Source: Candidatus Woesearchaeota archaeon
GTDB lineage: Archaea; Nanobdellota; Nanobdellia; Woesearchaeales; UBA525
Length of the DNA: 8,696 nt
Assembly (NCBI GenBank): GCA_023252315.1
Contig: JAJPEB010000047.1
Location: 1 to 8,696, forward strand
Reading direction: 5' to 3'
Part shown: piece by piece, positions 1-5,611 of the stretch
How the letters are laid out: every line of letters starts with the position of its first letter
Numbering within the stretch: position 1 is the stretch's first letter
Translations under genes and position numbers: made by a program
The notes under the pieces: model-generated
Told to the model about the DNA's origin: nothing
The model's database searches: none
What the model saw: only the letters and a program-made list of their open reading frames with translations

Positions 1-670
1 CATGCGCGCATGCAGCGAGCGCGTACCTGAGCTGCGCGCCCCTGCGCTCGCCGATCCACTCGTGCAGGCCGCTGCGCCACATGTCTCCTCCCTCGATGGC
101 GTCCAGGAAGAGCAGCGGCGCATCGCTCCTGTCGCGCGCGACGTAGAGCCGCACGTACGTGTCCGGGACGAACCCCGAGGCCTGAGGGGTCCCTCCGAAG
201 AGCATCACGCATCCTCCCGCCGCGATGTCCCTGTAGAACCACTCGATGCGCCGCTCGATGTCCACGCCGGGCGATTTCTGGTTCCAGCAGTCGATGACGG
301 GATCGATGAGGCGCAGCAGCTCCTGGGGGCTCTCCGGCTTCGCGACGCGTACGCTGTAATCGGGCGCTGCGAGCGGCTGCGTGAAGAGCCTTTCCATGAA
401 CCAGTCCTCGATCCCCCCTGCGCCGCCCCGCAGCAGCCTGCGCACTTCCTGCCGCTCGTGCATGCTGACCTGCCTTGCCATGTCGAGCACGACGCGCTCG
501 AGCTTGTCGAGCGCCATGCGGAACGAGCAGGTGCGCAATCCTCTCGCGAGCGGGTCGAGATCGGCGGGAGAGAGCTCGTCGGGGAGCGCGTCGAGGCGGG
601 CGCGATAGCGGGCGCACAGCTCCGGGTGCAGGATCCTCGTGCTGGGCATCGCATCCGACGGGAGGGGCAT
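1..670 (-). CDS. Hypothetical protein, 3' end beyond the left window edge
   Basis: The frame is open from an ATG at 670 to the window edge with no stop, giving at least 223 residues; the C-terminus is missing. I do not recognise the family. The visible part has no signal peptide or membrane helix and looks like a soluble mixed alpha/beta protein. The N-terminal 90 residues are helical in character, with many Leu, Arg and Glu. An aromatic region around residues 140-160 (IDPVIDCWNQ, then IEWFYRDI) is followed by strand-like segments such as YVRLYVARD and PLLFLDAIEGG near residues 180-200. The start is supported by a minus-strand TATA box centred 26.5 bases upstream, which would place the transcript start at the ATG. 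A second in-frame ATG lies seven codons in. It is divergent from the nucleotidyltransferase gene across about 165 bases. The reading frame is well supported; the function is unknown. Confidence 0.75.
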   Translation of the reverse strand, partial: MPLPSDAMPSTRILHPELCARYRARLDALPDELSPADLDPLARGLRTCSFRMALDKLERVVLDMARQVSMHERQEVRRLLRGGAGGIEDWFMERLFTQPLAAPDYSVRVAKPESPQELLRLIDPVIDCWNQKSPGVDIERRIEWFYRDIAAGGCVMLFGGTPQASGFVPDTYVRLYVARDRSDAPLLFLDAIEGGDMWRSGLHEWIGERRGAQLRYALAACAH

Positions 671-692
671 GCCCCGAGGAGCCCGCAAGGGG

Positions 693-700
693 ATATAAAC
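693..700 (-). promoter_or_regulatory. TATA box for the left-edge hypothetical gene
   Basis: On the minus strand this reads GTTTATAT, preceded by a purine-rich GAAGA that could serve as a BRE. Its centre is 26.5 bases before the ATG at 670, so the transcript is predicted to be leaderless. Confidence 0.7.
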
Positions 701-790
701 TCTTCCCAAGACACTACATAAGAGTGGTTAAATTTTTTCAGACGTAGGTGTCGGCGACCGGGAGAACGCCGATCGGCCCTTGAAGCAACC

Positions 791-798
791 TTTAAATA
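791..798 (+). promoter_or_regulatory. TATA box for the nucleotidyltransferase gene
   Basis: The octamer is TTTAAATA. Using the 26-27 base spacing typical of this window, transcription should start near 821, leaving a short leader that contains a Shine-Dalgarno-like site and the GTG at 838. Confidence 0.7.
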
Positions 799-822
799 CT
801 CCCTCGCGAAGGACCGCACCGA

Positions 823-829
823 GAGGTGA
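823..829 (+). promoter_or_regulatory. Shine-Dalgarno-like site that decides the start of the nucleotidyltransferase
   Basis: GAGGTGA matches six bases (AGGTGA) of the archaeal consensus GGAGGTGA and lies 8 bases before GTG 838. The alternative GTG at 826 lies inside this motif and would give a 5-base leader, neither leaderless nor preceded by a ribosome-binding site. I therefore favour 838, though not strongly. Confidence 0.5.
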
Positions 830-837
830 GCAGTAGG

Positions 838-1659
838 GTGGGAAAGAAGTTCTCTCCAGAGCGCAGGCAGCGGCATCGCCACGCGGCGCCCAAGGAGGAT
901 GACGCGAGGATCGCGGAGCGCTTCGCGCACGCGCTCGAGCAGGACCTCGGGGATTTCCTCAAGGCCGCGGTGCTCTTCGGCAGCTGCGCCACGAACACCG
1001 TGACGGACCTCTCGGACATCGACGTGCTGCTGCTCATCGACGACGTCACGTACTCGGTCACTGCGGAGATGACGGACGCGTACCGCCTCGTCGTGCAGGG
1101 CCACGCGGCGAAGGCGAGCGCGCGCCTGCACCTCAACACGCTCAAGCTCTCGAACTTCTGGGAGTACTGCCGCGAGGGCGACCCGGTGCTCGTGAACATG
1201 CTGCGCGACGGGCACATCCTCATCGACAAGGGATTCTTCGCGCCCGCGCAGATGCTCTTGCAGCAGGGCAGGATCCGGCCCTCGAAGGAGGCGGTGTGGA
1301 CGTACTACGCGCGCACCTCGCACACGCTGCGCTCCGCGCGCAAGCACGTGCTGCTCGCGTGCGTCGACCTCTACTGGGCGGCGATGGACGCGGCGCACGC
1401 GGCGCTCATGAGCGTGGGCGAGATCCCGGCGAGCCCCGAGCACGTGCCGGAGCTGCTCGAGCGCAAGCTCGTCGCGCGCAAGCTGCTCGCGCCGCACTAC
1501 CCCAAGCTGCTGCGCGAGCTCTACCATCTGCAGAAGGCGATCACGTACCGCGAGCTCAAGGAGCTCAACGGCGAGCAGTACGAGGGGTACTGGCGCGAGA
1601 CGCTGCGCCTCGTGGAAGCGCTGCGCACGATCGTCGAGCGGCATCCGCCGGCTCCTTGA
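838..1659 (+). CDS. Nucleotidyltransferase (MNT/pol-beta fold) fused to a HEPN-like helical domain
   Basis: The protein is 273 residues from GTG 838, or 277 from GTG 826. Residues 45-66 carry the DNA polymerase beta-type nucleotidyltransferase signature: G48-S49, ten residues, then D60-x-D62, preceded by a VLF strand and followed by VLLLID. These two Asp residues normally bind the catalytic metal. The expected strand of the third carboxylate, around residues 95-105 (RLHLNTLKL), shows no Asp or Glu. The C-terminal half, from about residue 148, is all-helical and includes DLYWAAMDAAHAALM near residues 177-191. This resembles the HEPN-like substrate-binding domains that accompany MNT domains, but I see no clear RNase motif of the R-x4-6-H type. 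It is probably an uncharacterised archaeal MNT-HEPN fusion that transfers a nucleotide to a protein, RNA or small molecule. The substrate cannot be told from sequence. No partner toxin or antitoxin gene adjoins it. The N-terminus (to about residue 20) is basic and probably disordered. Confidence 0.88.
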   Translation: MGKKFSPERRQRHRHAAPKEDDARIAERFAHALEQDLGDFLKAAVLFGSCATNTVTDLSDIDVLLLIDDVTYSVTAEMTDAYRLVVQGHAAKASARLHLNTLKLSNFWEYCREGDPVLVNMLRDGHILIDKGFFAPAQMLLQQGRIRPSKEAVWTYYARTSHTLRSARKHVLLACVDLYWAAMDAAHAALMSVGEIPASPEHVPELLERKLVARKLLAPHYPKLLRELYHLQKAITYRELKELNGEQYEGYWRETLRLVEALRTIVERHPPAP

Positions 1660-1755
1660 GCCTGGGCTCTCTCTGCGCCGTGCGTATGGATATAGCTGCG
1701 CCATCGTCCCCTGGGCGCATGCATGTCGTGGCGCGGCACGAGCCGCGATCGCCGC

Positions 1756-1774
1756 CTCCCCTCGCAGGGGGGAG
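1756..1774 (+). terminator. Candidate hairpin terminator downstream of the nucleotidyltransferase
   Basis: CTCCCC pairs perfectly with GGGGAG across a 7-base loop, and the hairpin is followed by TTCTT. It sits about 100 bases after the stop at 1659, in the 236-base gap before the coiled-coil gene. That gap otherwise shows only the next promoter and no convincing small ORF or tRNA. Archaeal termination depends mainly on U-rich tracts, so this is a tentative call. Confidence 0.3.
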
Positions 1775-1865
1775 TTCTTCGGGCGCGCAGTGGCGCAGGC
1801 CTCCTTGGAGAGGGATGCCGACAGGGGCGCCGCGCTCTCACGACGGGAGCTGCGAGGACGATAGG

Positions 1866-1873
1866 CATTTAAG
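1866..1873 (+). promoter_or_regulatory. TATA box for the coiled-coil gene
   Basis: CATTTAAG is centred 26.5 bases before ATG 1896, predicting a leaderless transcript. It rules out the many upstream in-frame starts reaching back into the preceding gene. Confidence 0.6.
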
Positions 1874-1895
1874 AGAGCAAGCCATAGTCGCTGCC

Positions 1896-2567
1896 ATGGC
1901 AGGGGTAAACCATGCAAGCGCCCTTGAGACGCGCGGGGCCTCGGAGCCTGCTCCCGGTACGCGCGACGCGGGAGCGGATCTCGAGGAGCTCCGGCACCTC
2001 TCGCCCGATGCCCGCATCCGCAGGCTCAGGGAGATCCAGGATGCGGAGGAGCGCAAGCGCCGCGAGCTCGAGGAGGAGCGCAAGCACGCGGAGCGGGAGA
2101 TCGCGCATGCGCACGAGCTCATCAGGGAGAGCGAGGAGGAGCTCGAGCACCTCGAGCAGCTAGAGGAGGAACGGGCGCATCCGCGCAGGGACAGGGCCGC
2201 GAATGCGCGGCACGCAGAGAGCGCGGAGGAACGCGCGGACGACCTTGAGGAGATCGTCGCCGCGCAGCGCGTGCAGATCGACGAGCTCTCGCGGCCTTAC
2301 CGCACCGGCGCTGAAATAGGCTACGATGCGACGAGGCCAGGGGATCTCGGCTACGTGCTTGGCGGCCGGCGCGAACCGGGGCCTGCAGGGCAGCTCTACG
2401 AACGCAGGGGAGGCGCTCCACAGGGCGAGGACGAGCGCCTCTATGTCACGCGCACGGAGCAGCTCGACGCGGCAGGGCCCGGCATGTACCGCAACGCGGA
2501 GATTCCGGGAAGGGACCGAGACTCTAATCTCTCGACGAACATCCTGCACAACCTCTACAACAGGTGA
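1896..2567 (+). CDS. Charged coiled-coil protein of unknown function
   Basis: The protein is 223 residues, without signal peptide or membrane segment, so probably cytoplasmic. After a disordered N-terminus of about 27 residues, a helical motif LEELRHLSPDARIRRLREIQ (residues 29-48) leads into a long coiled coil rich in Glu, Arg and Lys (about 49-95). A second helical segment follows (about 107-132). The C-terminal 90 residues are Gly/Pro/Tyr-rich and probably extended, with YRTGAEIGYD and DLGYVLGG near 135-157. The protein ends in a helix-like NILHNLYNR. The arrangement recalls coiled-coil proteins with a 'leucine-x-x-SPEERI' helix that I have seen in DPANN genomes; this is memory-based and unverified. 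The start is fixed by a TATA box 26.5 bases upstream and by the loss of plausible protein sequence further upstream. It converges on the tyrosine-rich protein gene. The function is unknown; a scaffold or adaptor role is only a guess. Confidence 0.8.
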   Translation: MAGVNHASALETRGASEPAPGTRDAGADLEELRHLSPDARIRRLREIQDAEERKRRELEEERKHAEREIAHAHELIRESEEELEHLEQLEEERAHPRRDRAANARHAESAEERADDLEEIVAAQRVQIDELSRPYRTGAEIGYDATRPGDLGYVLGGRREPGPAGQLYERRGGAPQGEDERLYVTRTEQLDAAGPGMYRNAEIPGRDRDSNLSTNILHNLYNR

Positions 2568-2597
2568 GCGACCGCGGATGCGTGCGCGTCTGCTGGA

Positions 2598-2618
2598 GAG
2601 AGAATGAGAGCTTCTCTC
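2598..2618. terminator. Hairpin between two convergent genes
   Basis: GAGAGAA pairs perfectly with TTCTCTC around a 7-base loop. It lies in the 56-base gap between the stop codons of the coiled-coil gene (+) and the tyrosine-rich gene (-). Read on the minus strand the region is pyrimidine-rich (CTCTCATTCTCTCTCC). It could help end transcription in both directions, but this is inferred from position and symmetry only. Confidence 0.35.
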
Positions 2619-2623
2619 GGGCT

Positions 2624-2986
2624 TCACCAGTAGTAGGTGTACGCGTACGGGTAGGGAGAATACGGGTAGAGGAACCTGCCCGGGTAGCCGCCGTACGAGC
2701 CGTAGTAGCCGTACGGATACGACGGATAGGCGTAGTACGTCGGGTAGTGGTAGTAGTAGTTGACGCGGTACGTGTTCGTCGACCAGTAGCCGGAGCTCCC
2801 GCCGTAGCCGTAGGCGCCGTAGTTGTAGCCGCCGTAGCCCGGATAGCCCCACCCATAGTAGACGTTGTACGGGTTCGGGAACGAGGAGACGGGATACGCG
2901 AACGCCTGCACCGCGAGCAGCGGCAGCGCGCAGAGCACTGCGAAGAAGATCGCGGCGATGCGGGTGCGTGCGGTGGTGCGCTCCAT
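2624..2986 (-). CDS. Secreted tyrosine-rich low-complexity protein
   Basis: The 120-residue protein starts with a classic Sec signal peptide: a basic N-region (MERTTARTR), a hydrophobic core (IAAIFFAVLCALPLLAV) and a likely cleavage after AFA at residue 30. The mature part is about 90 residues, of which 32 are Tyr, the rest mostly Gly, Pro, Ser, Asn and Thr. There are short runs such as YYY and YY and repeated GY, PY and YPY units. It has no Cys and almost no charge, and it ends in TYYW. Such composition suggests an extended or self-associating cell-surface or matrix protein; tyrosines could stack or cross-link, but no enzymatic role is visible. The start is decided by an AAGGAGG site 6 bases upstream and a TATA box about 42 bases upstream. 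The frame extends further 5', but that part would lie upstream of the promoter. It does not match a family I know. Low-complexity DNA raises some doubt, but the promoter, ribosome-binding site and signal peptide all agree. Confidence 0.78.
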   Translation of the reverse strand: MERTTARTRIAAIFFAVLCALPLLAVQAFAYPVSSFPNPYNVYYGWGYPGYGGYNYGAYGYGGSSGYWSTNTYRVNYYYHYPTYYAYPSYPYGYYGSYGGYPGRFLYPYSPYPYAYTYYW

Positions 2987-2992
2987 GGGATG

Positions 2993-2999
2993 CCTCCTT
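2993..2999 (-). promoter_or_regulatory. Strong Shine-Dalgarno site of the tyrosine-rich protein gene
   Basis: On the minus strand this reads AAGGAGG, 6 bases before ATG 2986. It is the best ribosome-binding site in the window and stands out because most neighbouring transcripts are predicted to be leaderless. Confidence 0.75.
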
Positions 3000-3024
3000 G
3001 TTACTACTGGCAAGTATTCAACAC

Positions 3025-3032
3025 TTATAAAC
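3025..3032 (-). promoter_or_regulatory. BRE/TATA promoter of the tyrosine-rich protein gene
   Basis: On the minus strand GTTTATAA is embedded in GAAATGTTTATA (3026-3037). The same 12-mer occurs in the promoter of the GGDEF-like gene. Its centre is 42.5 bases before the start codon, predicting a leader of about 16 bases that contains the Shine-Dalgarno site. Confidence 0.75.
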
Positions 3033-3084
3033 ATTTCGGTGCAGATACGCATGACCGGCTCCCGTCGGAGAATCGCCCGCGGCG

Positions 3085-3819
3085 CTACTTGCTGCTGCTC
3101 GCGCGGAAGATATTGAAGAGATCGACGCCGTGCTGCTTCGCGAGATCCTCGCGCTTCTCCGCAGGCGGCGGCGCTTGCGGGGCGGGGGCTGCCGCTGCAG
3201 GCCCCTCGAAGATCACGCCGCGCTCGACCGTCACGTCCTCGCGTCCCCTCGCCTCCACGTGGTGGAGCACGACGCCGCTCTCGCTCGCCTCGAGCGACGT
3301 CTTCGCGTAGCCGCCCTCGCCTGTGCGCTCGGGGATCTGCCACCGCTGCGCCGCCTCCGCCATGCGCGGCTGCGCGGCGGGCGCGCGCTCAGAGACCTGG
3401 GAGAGCGGAGAGAACGCTTGCCGCGGCGCAGCGGCGGAGGGCTGCGCGGGTGCCGCCGCAGGCCGCGCGCTGCGCGCCTTCTCGACGAAGCGCTCGAGCG
3501 GCTCGGGAAGGGAGAGGGTGCGCACTGCCTTGCCGCCCACGGCCTTGAAGAGCGTGGAGTCGCCGCGCTGGAACCTCTCACGCTCGCTCGAGGCGCCGTG
3601 CGCCGCGACGTCGTCCCTGCGGCTGCCCTGGTCGAGGATCTTGCGCTCCGTGTCGACCATGCCCTCGGCGAGGCGCTTCGCCGACGCGAGGCTGCTTGCG
3701 AGCTTGCGCTCGAGGAGCGTGTTCGCGAGCGAGAGCACGCGCTCCTCGCGGCTCGCGCCCTCGGGCGTCCCGTCGGATGCGGGCCTGGGCCTGCGGATCA
3801 TGCTCGGGTCGAAGGGCAT
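3085..3819 (-). CDS. Hypothetical Ala/Pro-rich soluble protein
   Basis: The protein is 244 residues with no signal peptide, membrane helix or Cys. I do not recognise it. The N-terminus (MPFDPSMIRRPRP) is probably disordered. Residues 22-64 look helical, with ERVLSLANTLLERKL and SAKRLAEGMVDTERKIL. Residues 86-116 form a second helical region (STLFKAVGG to EPLERFVEKARSA). Ala/Pro-rich linkers at about 117-134 and 206-220 flank a strand-like stretch (about 170-205, with SGVVLHHVEARG and VTVERGVIFEG). A short C-terminal helix, LAKQHGVDLFNIFRA (226-240), could be a docking motif. The multi-segment plan joined by flexible linkers suggests an adaptor or assembly protein, which is inference. The start at 3819 is chosen because its TATA box is centred 27.5 bases upstream; the open frame continues upstream to 3990 only as overlap with the next gene. 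Confidence 0.78.
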   Translation of the reverse strand: MPFDPSMIRRPRPASDGTPEGASREERVLSLANTLLERKLASSLASAKRLAEGMVDTERKILDQGSRRDDVAAHGASSERERFQRGDSTLFKAVGGKAVRTLSLPEPLERFVEKARSARPAAAPAQPSAAAPRQAFSPLSQVSERAPAAQPRMAEAAQRWQIPERTGEGGYAKTSLEASESGVVLHHVEARGREDVTVERGVIFEGPAAAAPAPQAPPPAEKREDLAKQHGVDLFNIFRASSSK

Positions 3820-3842
3820 GCGCGATCCTCTCGCGCGGGCGT

Positions 3843-3850
3843 TTTTATAC
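3843..3850 (-). promoter_or_regulatory. TATA box of the Ala/Pro-rich protein gene, overlapping the upstream stop codon
   Basis: On the minus strand this reads GTATAAAA, centred 27.5 bases before ATG 3819. The TAA stop of the upstream membrane-protein gene (3845-3847) lies inside it, so the same bases serve both genes. Confidence 0.7.
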
Positions 3851-4624
3851 TTTGCCCCTCTGCGCGCGGCCTTCCTTGCCCGCCTTGCGCTCGCTGAGCA
3901 GCACGACCGCGATCGCGAGCACGCCGACCGTGAGCAAGAGTCCCCACCAGAACATGGGGCCCGGCGCGAGCGGCGAGAGGCCGACGCCAATGAGCATCAC
4001 GCTCGGCATCGCGAGCGTCACCGACTTGACCGTCTCGGAGAGCGAGATGCGGTGCCGGAAGAGCCTCGGCAGGAAGTACGCCACGATCATGAGCGCGACG
4101 GAGGCGAGCAGCAGCTTGCGCACGCTCGCGAGCGCGCACCAGAAGATGATGCTCGGCAGCAGGAAGATGAGCGCGCCGTAGAGGAACTTGTCGCGCTCGG
4201 GCGTCGGCGTCTTGAGGTCGTTCACCTGGCTCCAGTTCACGAACGTGGTGCCGAAGAGCCCGTAGGAGGGATAGGAGATGCCGTCATGCGTGATCAGGAT
4301 CGTGCGCCCCTCGCGCGTGGCGTTGCCCGTGAGGTCGAGCACGACGCTCGGGTGCGCGAGCAGCTCGACCGGGCGCGCGGCCTCGATGTCGCTCGAGATC
4401 TGGAAGCGGTCCACCTCCTGCAGGGTCTGCGGCATCGTGCCGATGTAGCGCATCGCGAGCGGCAGGAACGTCGCGACGAAGAGCAGGAGCGCGATCGCGA
4501 GCGTCGCGAGGAAGAACTTGGCGAATCGCCTCCATGGGTACTCCATCATGCCCACGTAGCGGTCGGGATTGTACGAGTGGACCAGCATCCCGAGATACGG
4601 CCCCAGGCTGCGCTCGATGTCCAT
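3845..4624 (-). CDS. Polytopic membrane protein, possibly DUF1189-like
   Basis: The protein is 259 residues. A cytoplasmic N-terminus of about 35 residues (with YNPDRYVGMMEYPWRRF) leads into a first membrane helix at about 36-58. An external loop at about 59-145 holds strand-like LLAHPSVVLDLTGNATREGRTILITHDGISY, including two sequons (NAT at 101 and NWS at 130). Four more helices follow at about 147-168, 170-187, 200-218 and 223-244, with a basic C-terminal tail ending KAGKEGRAQRGKV. One N-terminal helix, an external beta-like domain with a 'xVVLDLTG' strand and a C-terminal helical bundle resembles the arrangement I associate with DUF1189 proteins; this is recalled, not searched. No catalytic motif is visible, so a role in envelope biology or transport is undetermined. 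The start is supported by ATTTAAAT centred 25.5 bases upstream. Only 25 bases separate its stop from the next gene. Confidence 0.85.
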   Translation of the reverse strand: MDIERSLGPYLGMLVHSYNPDRYVGMMEYPWRRFAKFFLATLAIALLLFVATFLPLAMRYIGTMPQTLQEVDRFQISSDIEAARPVELLAHPSVVLDLTGNATREGRTILITHDGISYPSYGLFGTTFVNWSQVNDLKTPTPERDKFLYGALIFLLPSIIFWCALASVRKLLLASVALMIVAYFLPRLFRHRISLSETVKSVTLAMPSVMLIGVGLSPLAPGPMFWWGLLLTVGVLAIAVVLLSERKAGKEGRAQRGKV

Positions 4625-4645
4625 GCGGGAGTGCCCCGGACGGCG

Positions 4646-4653
4646 ATTTAAAT
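4646..4653 (-). promoter_or_regulatory. TATA box of the membrane-protein gene
   Basis: The palindromic octamer ATTTAAAT is centred 25.5 bases before ATG 4624, and the minus strand upstream reads CACAAACT (possible BRE). A leaderless transcript is predicted. Confidence 0.7.
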
Positions 4654-4726
4654 AGTTTGTGCGGGTGAAGCGGTCCTGGGAATCGCACGCCCGCGGCCGA
4701 TGCCTTCGCCGATGCGCGGAAGCGGC

Positions 4727-4758
4727 AGGGAGGGGAGAAAGAAGGAAAGAGAGGAGAG
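4727..4758 (-). terminator. Polypyrimidine tract after the lipoprotein gene, candidate terminator
   Basis: A 32-base unbroken purine run on the plus strand is a C/U-only tract in the minus-strand transcript, with UUUCC and UUCUUU clusters. It begins 8 bases after the lipoprotein stop codon. U-rich tracts are the main archaeal termination signal; the C content makes this a probable rather than certain terminator. Confidence 0.5.
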
Positions 4759-4765
4759 CGAGGGC

Positions 4766-5563
4766 TCAGGCGATCGCACCCGACATCTGCCCGTTCTCGT
4801 CCACGCTCATGAGCCCGGACGTCTGGAGCAGGTAGTTCGCGTACTCGTCGGGGACGCAGCGCAGCGCGGCGGAGGGTAGCCCGTTCTCGCCCACGGTGCC
4901 GTTCCACGCGATCTCGTCGCCCCTCGTCGTGCGCAGCGCATACGCGCACTGGCTGTAGGGGCCGCAGTCCTTGCGCGTCGTGCAGGCGTCCCACGCCCGG
5001 ATGTCCTTCTCTTGCGCGCGGGGCACGCAGATGCGCGCGATCTGGCCCGTGTACTCGTCGAAGCCGTCGGGGCACCTCTCCACGCACTCGTAGCCCGCGC
5101 TCTGCATCGGCCCGGTGCTGTTGAAGCCGTTGTCGCTGCCGCAGATCGCGAACTTGCGCGGCGCGAGCCCGTTGCCCGGATGGCCGGGCCCTTGCGGATC
5201 CTGCGCCTCCTCGTCGCCCGTGCACTCGCCCGGCCTGTAGCCATAGACGCTCGCGTTCGCGCACGCCTCGCAGCCGTTGCCAAACGTCTTCCAGTCCGTC
5301 GAGTCGCATGGCGCCGCGAAGCAGCGGACGCCGTTGTCGACCGCCCCGCACACGGGCGCGTACTGCTTCGTGCAGTACTCCGGGCGCGGCTCGTCGCACC
5401 GCGTGAGCTGCGCGTCGCCGGTGCCGTTCGCCGCAGGCATGCCCGCGCCATCCGCGGTGCCGGTGCCGTTCGTCGTGGCGTTGGCCGTCTCGTTCGTTGC
5501 GGGGGCCGTGCATGCTGCAGCCAAGAATAGCGTGAGCACCACCGCCGCGAGGATCGCTCTCAT
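4766..5563 (-). CDS. Secreted cysteine-rich lipoprotein with Kazal-like domain
   Basis: The protein is 265 residues. The N-terminus is a Sec-type lipoprotein signal (MRAILAAVVLTLFLAAAC), with the lipobox LAAAC putting the lipidated Cys at 18. A Thr/Asn/Gly/Ala linker (19-52) carries four N-x-S/T sequons. A Kazal-like module covers about 56-114. It has C64-x7-C72 in YCTKQYAPVCG, an inserted C81/C86 pair, then TFGNGCEAC and a closing GYRPGEC (C114). A second Cys-rich region (about 135-240) has ICGSDNG, YECVERCPDGFDEYTG and CTTRKDCGPYSQCAYA, and the protein ends in a Cys-free tail. Apart from the lipid Cys there are 16 cysteines, consistent with eight disulfides outside the cell. Kazal domains often inhibit serine proteases, but in archaea they may only be stable surface modules. 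There are seven sequons in all, suggesting glycosylation. It is divergent from uS12. The start is set by the signal peptide and a Shine-Dalgarno-like site. Confidence 0.9.
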   Translation of the reverse strand: MRAILAAVVLTLFLAAACTAPATNETANATTNGTGTADGAGMPAANGTGDAQLTRCDEPRPEYCTKQYAPVCGAVDNGVRCFAAPCDSTDWKTFGNGCEACANASVYGYRPGECTGDEEAQDPQGPGHPGNGLAPRKFAICGSDNGFNSTGPMQSAGYECVERCPDGFDEYTGQIARICVPRAQEKDIRAWDACTTRKDCGPYSQCAYALRTTRGDEIAWNGTVGENGLPSAALRCVPDEYANYLLQTSGLMSVDENGQMSGAIA

Positions 5564-5567
5564 CGTA

Positions 5568-5574
5568 CCACCCC
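5568..5574 (-). promoter_or_regulatory. Shine-Dalgarno-like site of the lipoprotein gene
   Basis: On the minus strand this reads GGGGTGG, 4 bases before ATG 5563. It is close to the GGAGGTG consensus with one clear mismatch. The gene has a predicted leader of about 26 bases, unlike the mostly leaderless neighbours. Confidence 0.45.
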
Positions 5575-5611
5575 AGTGCGTCGCACTTGTGCCTGGGGCT
5601 GCGCGGGTATC

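Noticed and set aside
891..901. An AAGGAGG followed by ATG, resembling a start site
   Set aside because: The ATG is out of frame with the nucleotidyltransferase and the motif simply encodes Lys-Glu-Asp within it.
1660..1895. A possible small RNA or tRNA in the longest intergenic gap
   Set aside because: No TTCGA-type T-loop or cloverleaf is visible; apart from a hairpin at 1756-1774 and the promoter near 1866, I find no support for an RNA gene.
205..1917. A 570-codon open frame on the minus strand
   Set aside because: It is antisense to the nucleotidyltransferase gene and out of frame with the left-edge gene. It encodes Arg/Ala/Ser-rich low-complexity sequence with no domain, as expected from G+C-rich antisense frames, and has no promoter at its start.
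2640..2860. A tandem repeat or CRISPR-like pattern of GTAGCCG and GTAGTA units
   Set aside because: The units are irregular and follow the codons of the tyrosine/glycine-rich protein; there are no constant repeats with unique spacers.
3323..4651. A 442-codon plus-strand frame opposite the Ala/Pro-rich and membrane-protein genes
   Set aside because: Its product is repetitive Arg/Glu/Ala sequence without a fold signature, and the opposite strand has a clear membrane protein with a matching promoter.
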